64,000 nt of DNA, taken from contig CAMVEB010000007.1 of NCBI GenBank assembly GCA_947166385.1, forward strand, positions 62,001 through 126,000, given 5' to 3'. The notes under the pieces were generated by a model. The model searched no databases, had not been told where the DNA came from, and saw only the letters and a program-made list of their open reading frames with translations. This stretch comes from an uncultured Clostridia bacterium (GTDB taxonomy: Bacteria > Bacillota > Clostridia > Christensenellales > Aristaeellaceae). Position numbers and translations under genes: made by a program. Positions 36,957-45,409 of this stretch are shown here, in pieces; within the stretch, counting starts at the first letter, position 1, and every line of letters starts with the position of its first letter.

Positions 36957-37790
36957 TCAGTCTCCGTTTGGCAAATCGGACAGCCAGGCGGCCGGCCGCA
37001 CAACCGCAGTGGCAGGCTCGCCCTCGGTGACAGACAGCGTCATCAGGCTCTTTTCCCCGGTGATGCGCTTCTTCTGCGGAGATGTTGTCGCCATGACAAA
37101 GGCCATGCCCACCACGCTGACATTGAACTCCCGCATCAGCTCCACCATGCCCTTGGCTGTTCCGCCGCCCTTCAGGAAATCGTCCACAATCAGGGCCCGC
37201 TGGTTTTCCCGCACAGCCCGGCGGCTCAGGCTCATCGTCTCGATGGATCCGCTGCCGGAAACATAGTTGATGTTCACGGCCGATCCCTCATACACCTTTG
37301 AGGAATGACGCGCGATGACCAGCGGAATCCCCAGCGCGTTCGCCGTGGCAAAAGCAACCGGGATCCCTTTGGTTTCCATGGTCAGCACAAAATCCGGATC
37401 ACAGCTGCCGTACTCCGACGCCAGGATCTCTCCCATCCGGTTTACGATATCCGGGGTGCTGAGAATATCGCTGTAGTAAAGAAACCCGCCGGGCAGCACC
37501 CGCTCGGTCCCGCTGAGCTTTTCACACAGATCCGCGATATATTCCCCTGCTCTTTTCCGGCTCACCAGCGGACGGTATCGAACCCCGCCGGCCGCGCCCG
37601 TCACGGTTTCCACTTCGCCCAGATCAAAGCTCCGGCAGACCTCCCGCAGCAGATCCACATCCTCGCTCATGGTGGATTTGGCAGACCCAAACATCTCGCA
37701 GAAACTGTTCAGGGTGAAAATCCTGTTCGGCGCCCCGGCCAGAATCTTCATCATGGCGGTCATTCGTTCATTCCTGCGAATCTTGTCCAT
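36957..37790 (-). CDS. purR: Purine operon repressor PurR (Gram-positive type)
   Basis: 277 residues. N-terminal winged-helix domain (about 1-75) and a phosphoribosyltransferase-like domain with the PRPP-binding motif ALIVDDFLKGGGTAKG, the effector site. When PRPP is high the protein leaves its operators on purine genes. This is the Bacillus-type PurR, unrelated to E. coli LacI-type PurR. ATG 37790 follows GGGGAG; a frame to 37820 is unsupported. First gene of the run purR - HlyD-like - sepF - divIVA - E2-like. Confidence 0.93.
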   Translation of the reverse strand: MDKIRRNERMTAMMKILAGAPNRIFTLNSFCEMFGSAKSTMSEDVDLLREVCRSFDLGEVETVTGAAGGVRYRPLVSRKRAGEYIADLCEKLSGTERVLPGGFLYYSDILSTPDIVNRMGEILASEYGSCDPDFVLTMETKGIPVAFATANALGIPLVIARHSSKVYEGSAVNINYVSGSGSIETMSLSRRAVRENQRALIVDDFLKGGGTAKGMVELMREFNVSVVGMAFVMATTSPQKKRITGEKSLMTLSVTEGEPATAVVRPAAWLSDLPNGD

Positions 37791-37898
37791 TCCCGATCTC
37801 CCCCAAACAAAAGTCAGCATTCTTCAATCGGATATTTTATCACGATTTCCGAATGTTGAAAAGAGATTTTCGCCAGATTGTTCGTCTTTTTGGCATAA

Positions 37899-37930
37899 GG
37901 AAAAGAAGTCCCGCAGCACGGAACTTCTTT
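37899..37930 (-). terminator. Terminator after the HPr-like gene
   Basis: On the minus strand an 8-bp stem AAAGAAGT / ACTTCTTT (37930-37923 with 37909-37902) runs into TTTTCCTT, 19 nt after the stop codon. Confidence 0.65.
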
Positions 37931-37948
37931 CGTCGGAATATCCCTGAT

Positions 37949-38182
37949 TTATACGTTTTCGAGGAAGGGTTTGATCTCTTCCATCAGCTCGGCGCAGTCA
38001 TCACTGTAAATCTCCAGTGTGATGGGACGGCTCAGATCCAGGGAAAAAATCCCCAGGATGGATTTGGCGTCCACCACATGGCGCCCGGCCCGCAAATCCA
38101 TTTCAAAAGGATAGCGTGACACGATATTCACGAACTTGTTGACATTTTCCACCAGGCTCAGACGAATCGTAGTGGATTTCAC
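37949..38182 (-). CDS. HPr-like protein lacking the phosphorylated histidine
   Basis: 77 residues of the HPr fold. The second half matches HPr well: AKSILGIFSLDLSRPITLEI corresponds to HPr KSIMGVMSLGI with the regulatory Ser-46. The first half lacks the GxHARP motif: where His-15 should be the chain reads LVENVNKFVNIVSRYPFEMDL. It therefore cannot relay PTS phosphate, though phosphorylation at the Ser remains possible. Similar short His-less HPr proteins occur in other Clostridia. The start is GTG at 38182, 9 nt after AGGAGG; frames reaching 38305 are unsupported. Monocistronic with its own terminator. Confidence 0.85.
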   Translation of the reverse strand: MKSTTIRLSLVENVNKFVNIVSRYPFEMDLRAGRHVVDAKSILGIFSLDLSRPITLEIYSDDCAELMEEIKPFLENV

Positions 38183-38345
38183 GGCAAAGCACCTCCTTTT
38201 TCTTTCCGCTTCTGCCGCTCCGGCCTCCCGCCGGAACTTCCGCGCGCCGGTCCGGCGCGCTCGAGACATCATACAGGAGGACGGAATGGATTTCAATATA
38301 CGCACCGGTCATTCTTTTGCCGGTTTCGACATCAGCCCGTGCGGT

Positions 38346-39674
38346 TCATTCGCCTTTCTTCTTCGGGAAGCGAAGCATCAGCGTGCTTTCCTCCGCATCC
38401 CATTCCGCCTCGCCGCCCAGCACTCTGGCCAGGAATTCAGCGCTGATGAAATGCCCTTCTCCAAACACGAAGTCGTCGCTCGCGATCGGAATCTCGGTAC
38501 CGTCCACCGTGGCGGCCGGACCGGCATCCTCGTTATACAGGCCCAGGGTATGTCCTTCCGCCTCCAGCACCACCGTACCGTCATCTGTCAGGTTCCACCC
38601 CTCCAGACACGCGGACAGATCATCCAGACTGACCCGGATCCTCCCCTCCTGCTCCTGCAGCCGGGGTTTGCTGGTCTTCCGCACTCCGTCTTCCACAACG
38701 GTCCATTCCAGCGGAGCGCCGCTTTCATTATAGGCAACGCTGCCCTTCACGTCCACAAAATCACCGTTCAGATCGATTTCCTCAATGAACATCGTCGGTT
38801 CGGCAATCGGTGTCTCCGTCGCGGGCGCGCTGGTGACCGGCGCCCCGGGGGTAGAGGTCGGTGCGGCGGTCGGCGTCTCCGTGGGCGCTTCGGTCGGTTC
38901 CGCTGTCGGTGTCGCGGTCGGGGCCTCGGTAGGTGCTTCGGTCGGAGCTTCGGTCGGTTCCGCCGTCGGCGTCGCGGTCGGGGCTTCCGTGGCTGTTTCG
39001 GTCGGCGCCTCTGTAGGTGTTTCGGTCGGTTCCGCCGTCGGTGTCGCGGTCGGGGCTTCCGTGGGCGTCGCGGTCGGCGCCTCGGTCGGTGCTTCGGTCG
39101 GTGCTTCGGTCGGTTCCTCTGTTGGTTCCGCGGTAGGAATCTCCTCCGCCGTGGTTTCCGGAGTGATCTCCGGTGTCGCCTCCGCCGGGGGATCCGTCGG
39201 TGCCGGGGTGACCGGATTGTTGGAAACAATATCCGGGTTCTCGTACAGATAGGTTTGCGTCCGCTTTCCGGCAATGCCGTCCGCCGTCAGTCCGTTGTTT
39301 TTCTGGAACTGTTTGACTGCGGCGGCCGTCTGCCTGCCGTAAGCTCCGTCGGCGGAGCCTTCCTTCAGATAGCCGAGCTCGATCAGCTTTTCCTGCAGCC
39401 TGCGTACCTCGCTGCCGCGGGCTCCCTGCCCCAGATTGCGGTACCGGCGGTTCGGCGTGATCTCCGGAACCGGGGCCGGCGTCGGCGTCGCGGGCCCGGG
39501 GGTCAGTTTTTCGCCGTCAATGATCTGGGCCGTCTGCTGCGCGTCCGTCACCGTTTCCACGATCGCCGTCGGTTCGGGCGGAGCAGGCATCTCCATTTCC
39601 GGGGCTGTGGTGCTCTGAACGGCAAGCGACAGCGTCGCTGCCATGTAGATGAGCAATACCTTCATGTAATCCAT
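38346..39674 (-). CDS. Secreted peptidoglycan-binding protein with a Pro/Thr repeat linker
   Basis: 442 residues. N-terminal signal sequence (MKVLLIYMAATLSLAVQS), then a Pro-rich stretch, a PG_binding_1 domain (about 80-140; GSEVRRLQEKLIELGYLKEG, DGAYGRQTAAAVKQFQKNNGL), a long repeat linker (about 155-290) of PTEAPT and PTATPT units, and a C-terminal domain (about 310-440) resembling the copper-amine-oxidase N-terminal type stalk domain (GHFISAEFLARVLGGEAEWD). Likely a cell-wall-associated protein. ATG 39674 has GGGGAG 8 nt upstream; the ATG at 39665 is an alternative. Divergent from recD2. Confidence 0.82.
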   Translation of the reverse strand: MDYMKVLLIYMAATLSLAVQSTTAPEMEMPAPPEPTAIVETVTDAQQTAQIIDGEKLTPGPATPTPAPVPEITPNRRYRNLGQGARGSEVRRLQEKLIELGYLKEGSADGAYGRQTAAAVKQFQKNNGLTADGIAGKRTQTYLYENPDIVSNNPVTPAPTDPPAEATPEITPETTAEEIPTAEPTEEPTEAPTEAPTEAPTATPTEAPTATPTAEPTETPTEAPTETATEAPTATPTAEPTEAPTEAPTEAPTATPTAEPTEAPTETPTAAPTSTPGAPVTSAPATETPIAEPTMFIEEIDLNGDFVDVKGSVAYNESGAPLEWTVVEDGVRKTSKPRLQEQEGRIRVSLDDLSACLEGWNLTDDGTVVLEAEGHTLGLYNEDAGPAATVDGTEIPIASDDFVFGEGHFISAEFLARVLGGEAEWDAEESTLMLRFPKKKGE

Positions 39675-39731
39675 ACGCGCCACTCCCCGATGTTTGTGTA
39701 TATATCGGAATTATATCAAACCCCCGCCGTA

Positions 39732-39760
39732 ATGACAATCCCCGTTTTTTATGCTATCAT
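39732..39760 (+). promoter_or_regulatory. Promoter of recD2-comF
   Basis: ATGACA (39732-39737), 17-nt spacer, TATCAT (39755-39760), 32 nt before the recD2 ATG. Confidence 0.6.
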
Positions 39761-39792
39761 CAGGGGCAGAAAAACAAGGGGGTGGCTGGAGC

Positions 39793-42024
39793 ATGGAACA
39801 GCTGGAGGCCGGCATTCTGGGAACCGTCTTCCGCAATGAGGAAAACGGCTATTCCGTCGTGTCGGTCCGCTGCGGCCGCACCGAATGCACCGTGGTCGGC
39901 ACTCTGCCGGAGCTGAGCCCCGGCGAGCAGGCTGTATTCACCGGGGAATGGACTGAGCACAAAACCTACGGCCGCCAGTTCAGGTGCGTCTCCTGTGAGC
40001 TGCAGGTTCCGACCACCCTGCTGGGGATCGAGCGCTACCTGGGCAGCGGCCTGATCCGCGGCATCGGTCCGGCCACCGCCGTCCTGATCGTCCGCCAGTT
40101 TGGCGAGGACGCGCTGAACATCCTTTCCGAGCACCCGGAGCGCCTCACCGAGATTCCCGGCATCGGCCGGAAGCGCATGGAGATGATTTCCGAAAGCTTC
40201 CGGGAGCATCAGGGCGCGCGCCGCGCCATGATCTTCCTCCAGTCCTACGGCATTCCCGCCGCCCTGGCCGTCCGCATCAGCAAATTCTACGGCGACCAGA
40301 CCCCGGAAATCGTCCGGCAGGATCCATACCGCCTCTGCGACGATCTGGACGGCGTCGGCTTCAAAACGGCTGACCGGATCGGCATTGCGCTCGGTGTCGC
40401 GCCGGACAGCGACAGCCGGATCCGCTGCGCCATGAAATACGTCCTGCGGGAGGCCTCCGCCTCTGCCGGCCATGTCTACCTGCCGGAAAGCGATCTGTGT
40501 GCTGCCTCGGCCTCCCTCCTGCAGGTTGCCCGCCCGCTGTGCGAGCGGGCGCTGACCGGGCTGCTGCTGTCCGGGTCCCTCGTGGCGGAAACCACGGAAG
40601 AAGACAGCGGCCGCCGGATCTACCTGCCGGCCTTCTGGCGTGCGGAAAAGGAGGTCGCCCTCCGGATCCGGGAGCTGCTGTGCGCCATCCGGCCGGATAA
40701 GTTTGCCGGTGCCGTCCGGGCAGTTTCCGATTTTGAAAAGCGCCACGGCATCGCCTTCTCCTCCAACCAGCGGAAAGCCATCGTCCGCGCGCTGGAAACC
40801 GGCGTCTTCGTGATCACCGGCGGTCCCGGCACCGGGAAAACCACCATTATTAACTGCATTCTCGAGCTGCTCTCCGGGGAAAACCAGGTGCTGCTCTGCG
40901 CCCCGACCGGCCGCGCCGCCAAGAGGATGACCGAGGCAACCGGCACCGAGGCGAAAACCATTCACCGCCTCCTGGAATATGGCGGCGAGGAAGGGGCATT
41001 TGCCCGCGGGGAGGATAATCCTCTGGAAGCGGACTGTATCATCGCCGATGAAGCCTCGATGATTGACCTGATGCTGATGCGTTCCCTGCTCCGGGCCATC
41101 GAACCGGGCACCCGCCTGATCCTTGTGGGCGACGCCGACCAGCTGCCCAGTGTCGGCGCTGGGAACGTTCTTGGGGATATCCTGCTCAGCGGCACCGTGC
41201 CCTGTGCCCGGCTGACGGATATCTACCGCCAGAGCGAAGCCAGCCGGATCGTCGTGAATGCCCACCTGATCAACCGGGGAGAGATGCCGCTGCTGAACGG
41301 GAAGGGAACCGATTTCTTTTTCGAGCGGAAGTCCGGCTTTGCCGAAACGGCGCAGACGATCGTTTCCCTGCTGACAAAGCGCCTGCCGGTTTATCTCGGC
41401 TATCCGGAGAAAGAAGCTGCCGCCCTGTCCGTACGCAACATCCAGGTCCTGGCCCCCGCCCGCAAGGGAGAATGCGGCGTCAATACGCTCAACATTCTCC
41501 TGCAGGAGGCGCTGAATCCTGCCTCTGTCCGCTCGCCGCAGCTCACCTGGGGCGAGACGGTTTTCCGCAAGGGAGACAAGGTCATCCAGACGAAGAACGA
41601 CTACCGCCTGCCCTGGATCCGGCACACCCGTGCCGGGAAGGAAGAGGGCGCCGGCGTTTTCAACGGGGACGTGGGGTTCATCATTGACGTGGATCCGGAG
41701 AATTCCGCGCTGACGGTTCTCTACGACGAGGAGCGGGAAGTCGTCTACGAAACCGGCGACCTGGAATCCCTGGAGCCGGCCTATTGTCTCTCCGTGCACA
41801 AATCCCAGGGGAGCGAGTTTCCCGTCGTGGTCATGCCCGTCATCGGCGGCCCGCCGATGCTCCTGACCCGGAACCTGCTGTATACCGCCATGACCCGCGC
41901 CCGCAGCCTGGTGGTGCTGGTCGGCCGGGAAGAAATCATCCGCCGCATGGTGGAAAACGATCATGTTGCCCGCCGCTATACGACCCTTGCCCTGCGCCTG
42001 CGGGAAACGGAGGACATGGTATGA
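39793..42024 (+). CDS. recD2: ATP-dependent DNA helicase RecD2
   Basis: 5'-3' helicase of bacteria that lack RecBC partners; acts in replication restart and repair. 743 residues. N-terminal OB-like domain and helix-hairpin-helix region (GIGPATAVLIVRQFGEDAL, EIPGIGRKRMEMI), then superfamily 1B motor motifs: ITGGPGTGKTTIINCIL (I), CIIADEASMIDL (II), LVGDADQLPSVGAGNVL (III) and CLSVHKSQGSEFPVVVMPV with YTAMTRARSLVVLVG (V-VI). ATG 39793 is preceded by GGTGG; the frame to 39751 is unsupported. Its stop overlaps the comF start. Confidence 0.95.
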   Translation: MEQLEAGILGTVFRNEENGYSVVSVRCGRTECTVVGTLPELSPGEQAVFTGEWTEHKTYGRQFRCVSCELQVPTTLLGIERYLGSGLIRGIGPATAVLIVRQFGEDALNILSEHPERLTEIPGIGRKRMEMISESFREHQGARRAMIFLQSYGIPAALAVRISKFYGDQTPEIVRQDPYRLCDDLDGVGFKTADRIGIALGVAPDSDSRIRCAMKYVLREASASAGHVYLPESDLCAASASLLQVARPLCERALTGLLLSGSLVAETTEEDSGRRIYLPAFWRAEKEVALRIRELLCAIRPDKFAGAVRAVSDFEKRHGIAFSSNQRKAIVRALETGVFVITGGPGTGKTTIINCILELLSGENQVLLCAPTGRAAKRMTEATGTEAKTIHRLLEYGGEEGAFARGEDNPLEADCIIADEASMIDLMLMRSLLRAIEPGTRLILVGDADQLPSVGAGNVLGDILLSGTVPCARLTDIYRQSEASRIVVNAHLINRGEMPLLNGKGTDFFFERKSGFAETAQTIVSLLTKRLPVYLGYPEKEAAALSVRNIQVLAPARKGECGVNTLNILLQEALNPASVRSPQLTWGETVFRKGDKVIQTKNDYRLPWIRHTRAGKEEGAGVFNGDVGFIIDVDPENSALTVLYDEEREVVYETGDLESLEPAYCLSVHKSQGSEFPVVVMPVIGGPPMLLTRNLLYTAMTRARSLVVLVGREEIIRRMVENDHVARRYTTLALRLRETEDMV

Positions 42025-42725
42025 GCAGAGACTCTCTCTACGGCCGCTGGTTCACCTTCCTGCCGCAGATCCGCACCTTTCTGCTGGAAACCGTCTATCC
42101 GGAGCAGGCCGTATGCCGTGCCTGCGGCCGGATCTCCCGCGGCGGTGTCCTGTGCGGGGACTGTCTTTCCCGCCTCACCGCCGACGGAATGACCTTCGCC
42201 TGGAACCGGGAGGACCTCGCCCCCGACCTTCCGGCTTATTTTCTTCGCCCGCATACCGGGATCGCGCGGGATCTGGTGATCCGCCTCAAGCACCGGGCGG
42301 AAGCCTGCCTGGCGGATGTCCTGGCTGATCTGGTCATGCCCGTGCCCGGCTGGATCACCTTCCCGCCGGAAACGGTGGTCACCTGGGTGCCCATGCCCGA
42401 ACGGCGCCGCGAGGAGCGCTGCATTGACCACGGGCAGATGCTGGCCGAAGCCGTAGCCGCCCGCCTGCGCCTGGAATGCAGGCCGCTGCTGCGCCGCGTT
42501 GACAACCGGGAGAAAACCCAGGCCACCCTTCACCGGGAGGCGCGCATGACCAACCTGACCCACGCCTTTGCCCCGGCAGGAAAAATCACCGACCCGGTGC
42601 TCCTGGTGGACGATGTGCTGACGACGGGTACGACCGCGCTTCGCTGCGCGGCCGCGCTGCGGGAAGGCGGCGCGCGGGAAATCTCCGTTCTGGCCATCAC
42701 CCGCGCAACTTCCGGAAAGATTTGA
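42021..42725 (+). CDS. comF: ComF family protein (phosphoribosyltransferase-like)
   Basis: 234 residues. N-terminal zinc-ribbon (CRACGRISRGGVLCGDC) and C-terminal PRTase motif PVLLVDDVLTTGTTALRCA. In naturally competent bacteria ComF supports uptake of single-stranded DNA with the helicase ComFA; here the partner upstream is RecD2, joined by an ATGA overlap (42021-42024). ComFA is absent. The frame to 41784 overlaps recD2 and is rejected. The lysC -35 box overlaps the stop codon. Confidence 0.92.
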   Translation: MSRDSLYGRWFTFLPQIRTFLLETVYPEQAVCRACGRISRGGVLCGDCLSRLTADGMTFAWNREDLAPDLPAYFLRPHTGIARDLVIRLKHRAEACLADVLADLVMPVPGWITFPPETVVTWVPMPERRREERCIDHGQMLAEAVAARLRLECRPLLRRVDNREKTQATLHREARMTNLTHAFAPAGKITDPVLLVDDVLTTGTTALRCAAALREGGAREISVLAITRATSGKI

Positions 42726-42751
42726 CAACCTCCCCGCTTTCGTTCTATTAT
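42722..42751 (+). promoter_or_regulatory. Promoter of lysC
   Basis: Perfect TTGACA (42722-42727) overlapping the comF stop, 18-nt spacer, TATTAT (42746-42751). The leader is only about 45 nt, so there is no room for a lysine riboswitch. Confidence 0.7.
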
Positions 42752-42800
42752 ATAAGTTGGTGTTTTGTGGGAACACCGCACCCGAAACAGGATGGAGGAT

Positions 42801-44132
42801 ATGAATTCTGTGCTTGAATGTATTGTAACAAAGTTTGGCGGCTCTTCCCTGGCCAGCGATGAACAGTTCCAGAAGGTACGCAGCATCCTTGAGCTGGAGC
42901 CGACCCGCCGCTATCTGGTCCCCAGCGCTCCCGGCAAGCGCTTCCCCGATGATGAGAAGGTCACCGACCTGCTCTACCTCTGCCATACCCTGGTGCATGA
43001 CGGCCGTCCCTTCACCGACGCGTTTTCCAAGATCCGGGACCGGTATGAAGCCATTGCCCGTGGCCTGCATCTGAAAGTGGACATCTCCGCCAAGCTGCAG
43101 GAAGTGGAGGACGGCATCGCCTCCGGCAAGAGCCGGGAGTGGTGCGCCAGCCGCGGTGAATACCTGTGCGGTCTGCTGATGGCCGATTACCTGGGCTGGC
43201 GATTCCTGGACGCGGCGGAAGGCATCGTGTTCCATGACGATGGCCGTCTGGACGATGAAACCACCCAGAAAAAGCTCTCCGCCCTGCTGGCGGACGGGAA
43301 GTCCACCGTGGTTCCCGGCTTCTACGGCGCTCAGGAGAACGGCGAAGTCCGGACCTTCTCCCGCGGCGGCAGCGATATCACCGGTGCGCTGGTAGCCCGG
43401 GCCGTCAATGCCGACGTCTATGAGAACTGGACGGACGTTTCCGGCTTCCTCATGGCGGATCCCCGGATTATCGACGGCCCGGCGGAAATCTCCTCCATCA
43501 CCTACAAGGAGCTCCGCGAGCTTAGCCATATGGGCGCCTCCGTGCTCCATGAGGACGCCATGTTCCCCGTCCACCGGGCCGGCATCCCCACCAATATCCG
43601 CAACACCAACAAGCCCTACCATCCCGGCACCATGATCAGCAAGAACGCGCCGAACGAGGTCACCGTTCCGACGATCACCGGCATCGCCGGCCACCGGGGC
43701 TACAGCGTCATCAGCGTGGAAAAGAATATGATGAACAGCGAGGTCGGCTTCGGCCGCAAGGTGCTGTCCATTCTCGAGGAGGAAGGCATCTCCTTTGAGC
43801 ATATGCCCACCGGCATCGACAGCATGTGCGTCGTCGTTCAGTCCTCCGCCTTTGATCCCCACCGGGGCAGAATCCTCGCGGAGATCGAAAAGCTGGTGGA
43901 GGGCAGCGGCAGCGTCACCGTCAATGACAACCTGTCCATCATCGCGACCGTCGGCCGCGGCATGGTGCATAACTGCGGCACCGCCGCCCGCCTGTTCTCG
44001 GCGATGAGCCGTGCCCGCATCAACGTCCGCATGATCGACCAGGGCTCCAGTGAGCTGTCCATCATCGTCGGCGTCAACGACAGCGACTTTGAAGCCACGA
44101 TCCACGCGATTTATCATGAGTTCGTAGGCTGA
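42801..44132 (+). CDS. lysC: Aspartate kinase
   Basis: Phosphorylates aspartate, the first step to lysine, threonine and methionine. 443 residues, monofunctional. Kinase motifs: VTKFGGSSLA at the N-terminus, TFSRGGSDITGALVA, and the ADPRIIDGPAEI segment. Two ACT domains at about 300-440 (GYSVISVEKNMMN; LSIIATVGRGM) provide feedback control. The ATG at 42801 is only 2 nt from GGAGG; the in-frame GTG at 42810, 11 nt away and directly before LECIVTKFGG, or the ATG at 42792 are alternatives. The stop codon lies at the first base of the 102-bp repeat array. Confidence 0.94.
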   Translation: MNSVLECIVTKFGGSSLASDEQFQKVRSILELEPTRRYLVPSAPGKRFPDDEKVTDLLYLCHTLVHDGRPFTDAFSKIRDRYEAIARGLHLKVDISAKLQEVEDGIASGKSREWCASRGEYLCGLLMADYLGWRFLDAAEGIVFHDDGRLDDETTQKKLSALLADGKSTVVPGFYGAQENGEVRTFSRGGSDITGALVARAVNADVYENWTDVSGFLMADPRIIDGPAEISSITYKELRELSHMGASVLHEDAMFPVHRAGIPTNIRNTNKPYHPGTMISKNAPNEVTVPTITGIAGHRGYSVISVEKNMMNSEVGFGRKVLSILEEEGISFEHMPTGIDSMCVVVQSSAFDPHRGRILAEIEKLVEGSGSVTVNDNLSIIATVGRGMVHNCGTAARLFSAMSRARINVRMIDQGSSELSIIVGVNDSDFEATIHAIYHEFVG

Positions 44133-44536
44133 ACCTCTGACGACCGCCGGTGGCGGAAATCTCGTCAGAGGTGAAATCAACCGAAACAAGCGATCTCCGC
44201 AGTGCGGAGTCGCGCCGATTGAGGTTGCGGCTGAACCTCTGACGACCGCCGGTGGCGGAAATCTCGTCAGAGGTGAAATCAACCGAAACAAGCGATCTCC
44301 GCAGTGCGGAGTCGCGCCGATTGAGGTTGCGGCTGAACCTCTGACGACCGCCGGTGGCGGAAATCTCGTCAGAGGTGAAATCAACCGAAACAAGCGATCT
44401 CCGCAGTGCGGAGTCGCGCCGATTGAGGTTGCGGCTGAACCTCTGACGACCGCCGGTGGCGGAAATCTCGTCAGAGGTGAAATCAACCGAAACAAGCGAT
44501 CTCCGCAGTGCGGAGTCGCGCCGATTGAGGTTGCGG
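44131..44536. repeat. Four perfect 102-bp tandem repeats rich in inverted repeats
   Basis: Copies start at 44131, 44233, 44335 and 44437; the first three are identical over the full 102 bp, and the fourth over its first 100 bp, diverging only where it meets the next gene's Shine-Dalgarno. Each unit holds an 11-bp inverted pair ACCTCTGACGA / TCGTCAGAGGT, a smaller CCGCC / GGCGG hairpin inside it, and a CTCCGC / GCGGAG hairpin with AGT loop, so RNA or DNA would fold strongly. Each junction recreates GGCTGA, the lysC stop context. The array fills the 419-bp gap between lysC and the reductase gene. No transposase is nearby. Confidence 0.97.
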
Positions 44537-44551
44537 ATAGGAGGAAAAATC

Positions 44552-45409
44552 ATGAAGGTACTGGTCACCGGATACGCCGGACAGCTGGGCTATGAGGTGG
44601 TCCGCCTGCTGGAAAGCCGCGGCGTGGAATGCCGCGGGGTGGATGTGGCAGATTTCGATCTGACCGACGCCGCCTCCGTAACGAAGTACATCGTGGAATA
44701 CCAGCCGACCGTCGTGGTGCACTGTGCCGCCTATACCAATGTGGACAAGGCGGAATCCCAGCCCGAAATCTGCACCGCGGTCAACGGCACCGGCACCGTG
44801 AACATCGTCCGCGCCGCGCAGCGCGTCGGCGCCAAGCTCGTCTATATCTCCACCGACTATGTCTTTTCCGGCGCCGGCGATCAGCCCTTTGAGGTCGATG
44901 ATCCCTACGGCCCGCGGAATGTTTACGGCATGAGCAAGGTCCAGGGAGAGAATGCCGTCCGCTCCCTGATGACCCGCTATTTCATTCTTCGCACCAGCTG
45001 GGTCTTCGGCAAGAATGGTAAGAATTTTGTCCGTACCATGCGCCGCCTCGGCCGGGAAAAGAAGGAGCTCCGCGTGGTCTGCGACCAGATCGGCTCCCCG
45101 ACCTATGCCAAGGATCTGGCCCGGGTGATCTGCGATCTGATCCCCACCAGCAAGTACGGCATTTACCATGTGCGCAACGAAGGCTATCTCTCCTGGGCGG
45201 ACTTTGCCGAAATGATCATGAAAAAATCCGGCCTTTCCTGCCGGATTATTCCCGTTCCCTCTTCCGAGTATCCCACGCCTGCCAGGCGCCCGCTGAATTC
45301 CCGGCTTTCCGCCGAATCCCTGGCCCAGGCCGGCATCGCGCCGATGCCCACCGTGGAAGACGCGCTCGAGCGCTATCTCGTGGAGCTGGCTGCCGAGGAA
45401 GAAGCCTGA
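44552..45409 (+). CDS. dTDP-4-dehydrorhamnose reductase (RmlD/RfbD) family
   Basis: 285-residue short-chain reductase of the extended Rossmann type: VTGYAGQLGYE (NAD(P)-binding), STDYVFSG, and the catalytic YxxxK as YGMSK. Closest to RmlD, which reduces dTDP-4-keto-L-rhamnose; rmlA, rmlB and rmlC are not in the window, so another nucleotide-sugar substrate is possible. ATG 44552 follows GGAGG and comes right after the tandem repeats, which form most of its 5' region. The last 37 bases overlap the convergent rluD gene. Confidence 0.85.
   Translation: MKVLVTGYAGQLGYEVVRLLESRGVECRGVDVADFDLTDAASVTKYIVEYQPTVVVHCAAYTNVDKAESQPEICTAVNGTGTVNIVRAAQRVGAKLVYISTDYVFSGAGDQPFEVDDPYGPRNVYGMSKVQGENAVRSLMTRYFILRTSWVFGKNGKNFVRTMRRLGREKKELRVVCDQIGSPTYAKDLARVICDLIPTSKYGIYHVRNEGYLSWADFAEMIMKKSGLSCRIIPVPSSEYPTPARRPLNSRLSAESLAQAGIAPMPTVEDALERYLVELAAEEEA

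Noticed and set aside
38242..38260. 19-bp perfect GC palindrome upstream of the HPr-like gene
   Set aside because: No T-tract on either side, so not a terminator; a binding site is possible but unsupported.
38785..39252. 155-codon Gly/Val/Ala/Ser frame
   Set aside because: Antisense to the PTEAPT linker of the peptidoglycan-binding protein; repeat shadow.
42752..42800. Lysine riboswitch before lysC
   Set aside because: The leader is under 50 nt and has none of the L-box core.
41976..44495. 839-codon minus-strand frame across comF, lysC and the 102-bp repeats
   Set aside because: Antisense to two certain genes; its repeated N-terminus is only the in-frame reading of the 102-bp units.
44131..44536. 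CRISPR array
   Set aside because: Units are identical along their whole 102 bp with no spacer part, and no cas genes are near.
44074..44568. 164-codon minus-strand frame with a 34-residue repeat
   Set aside because: Comes from the 102-bp repeats being a multiple of three; no Shine-Dalgarno and no plausible protein.
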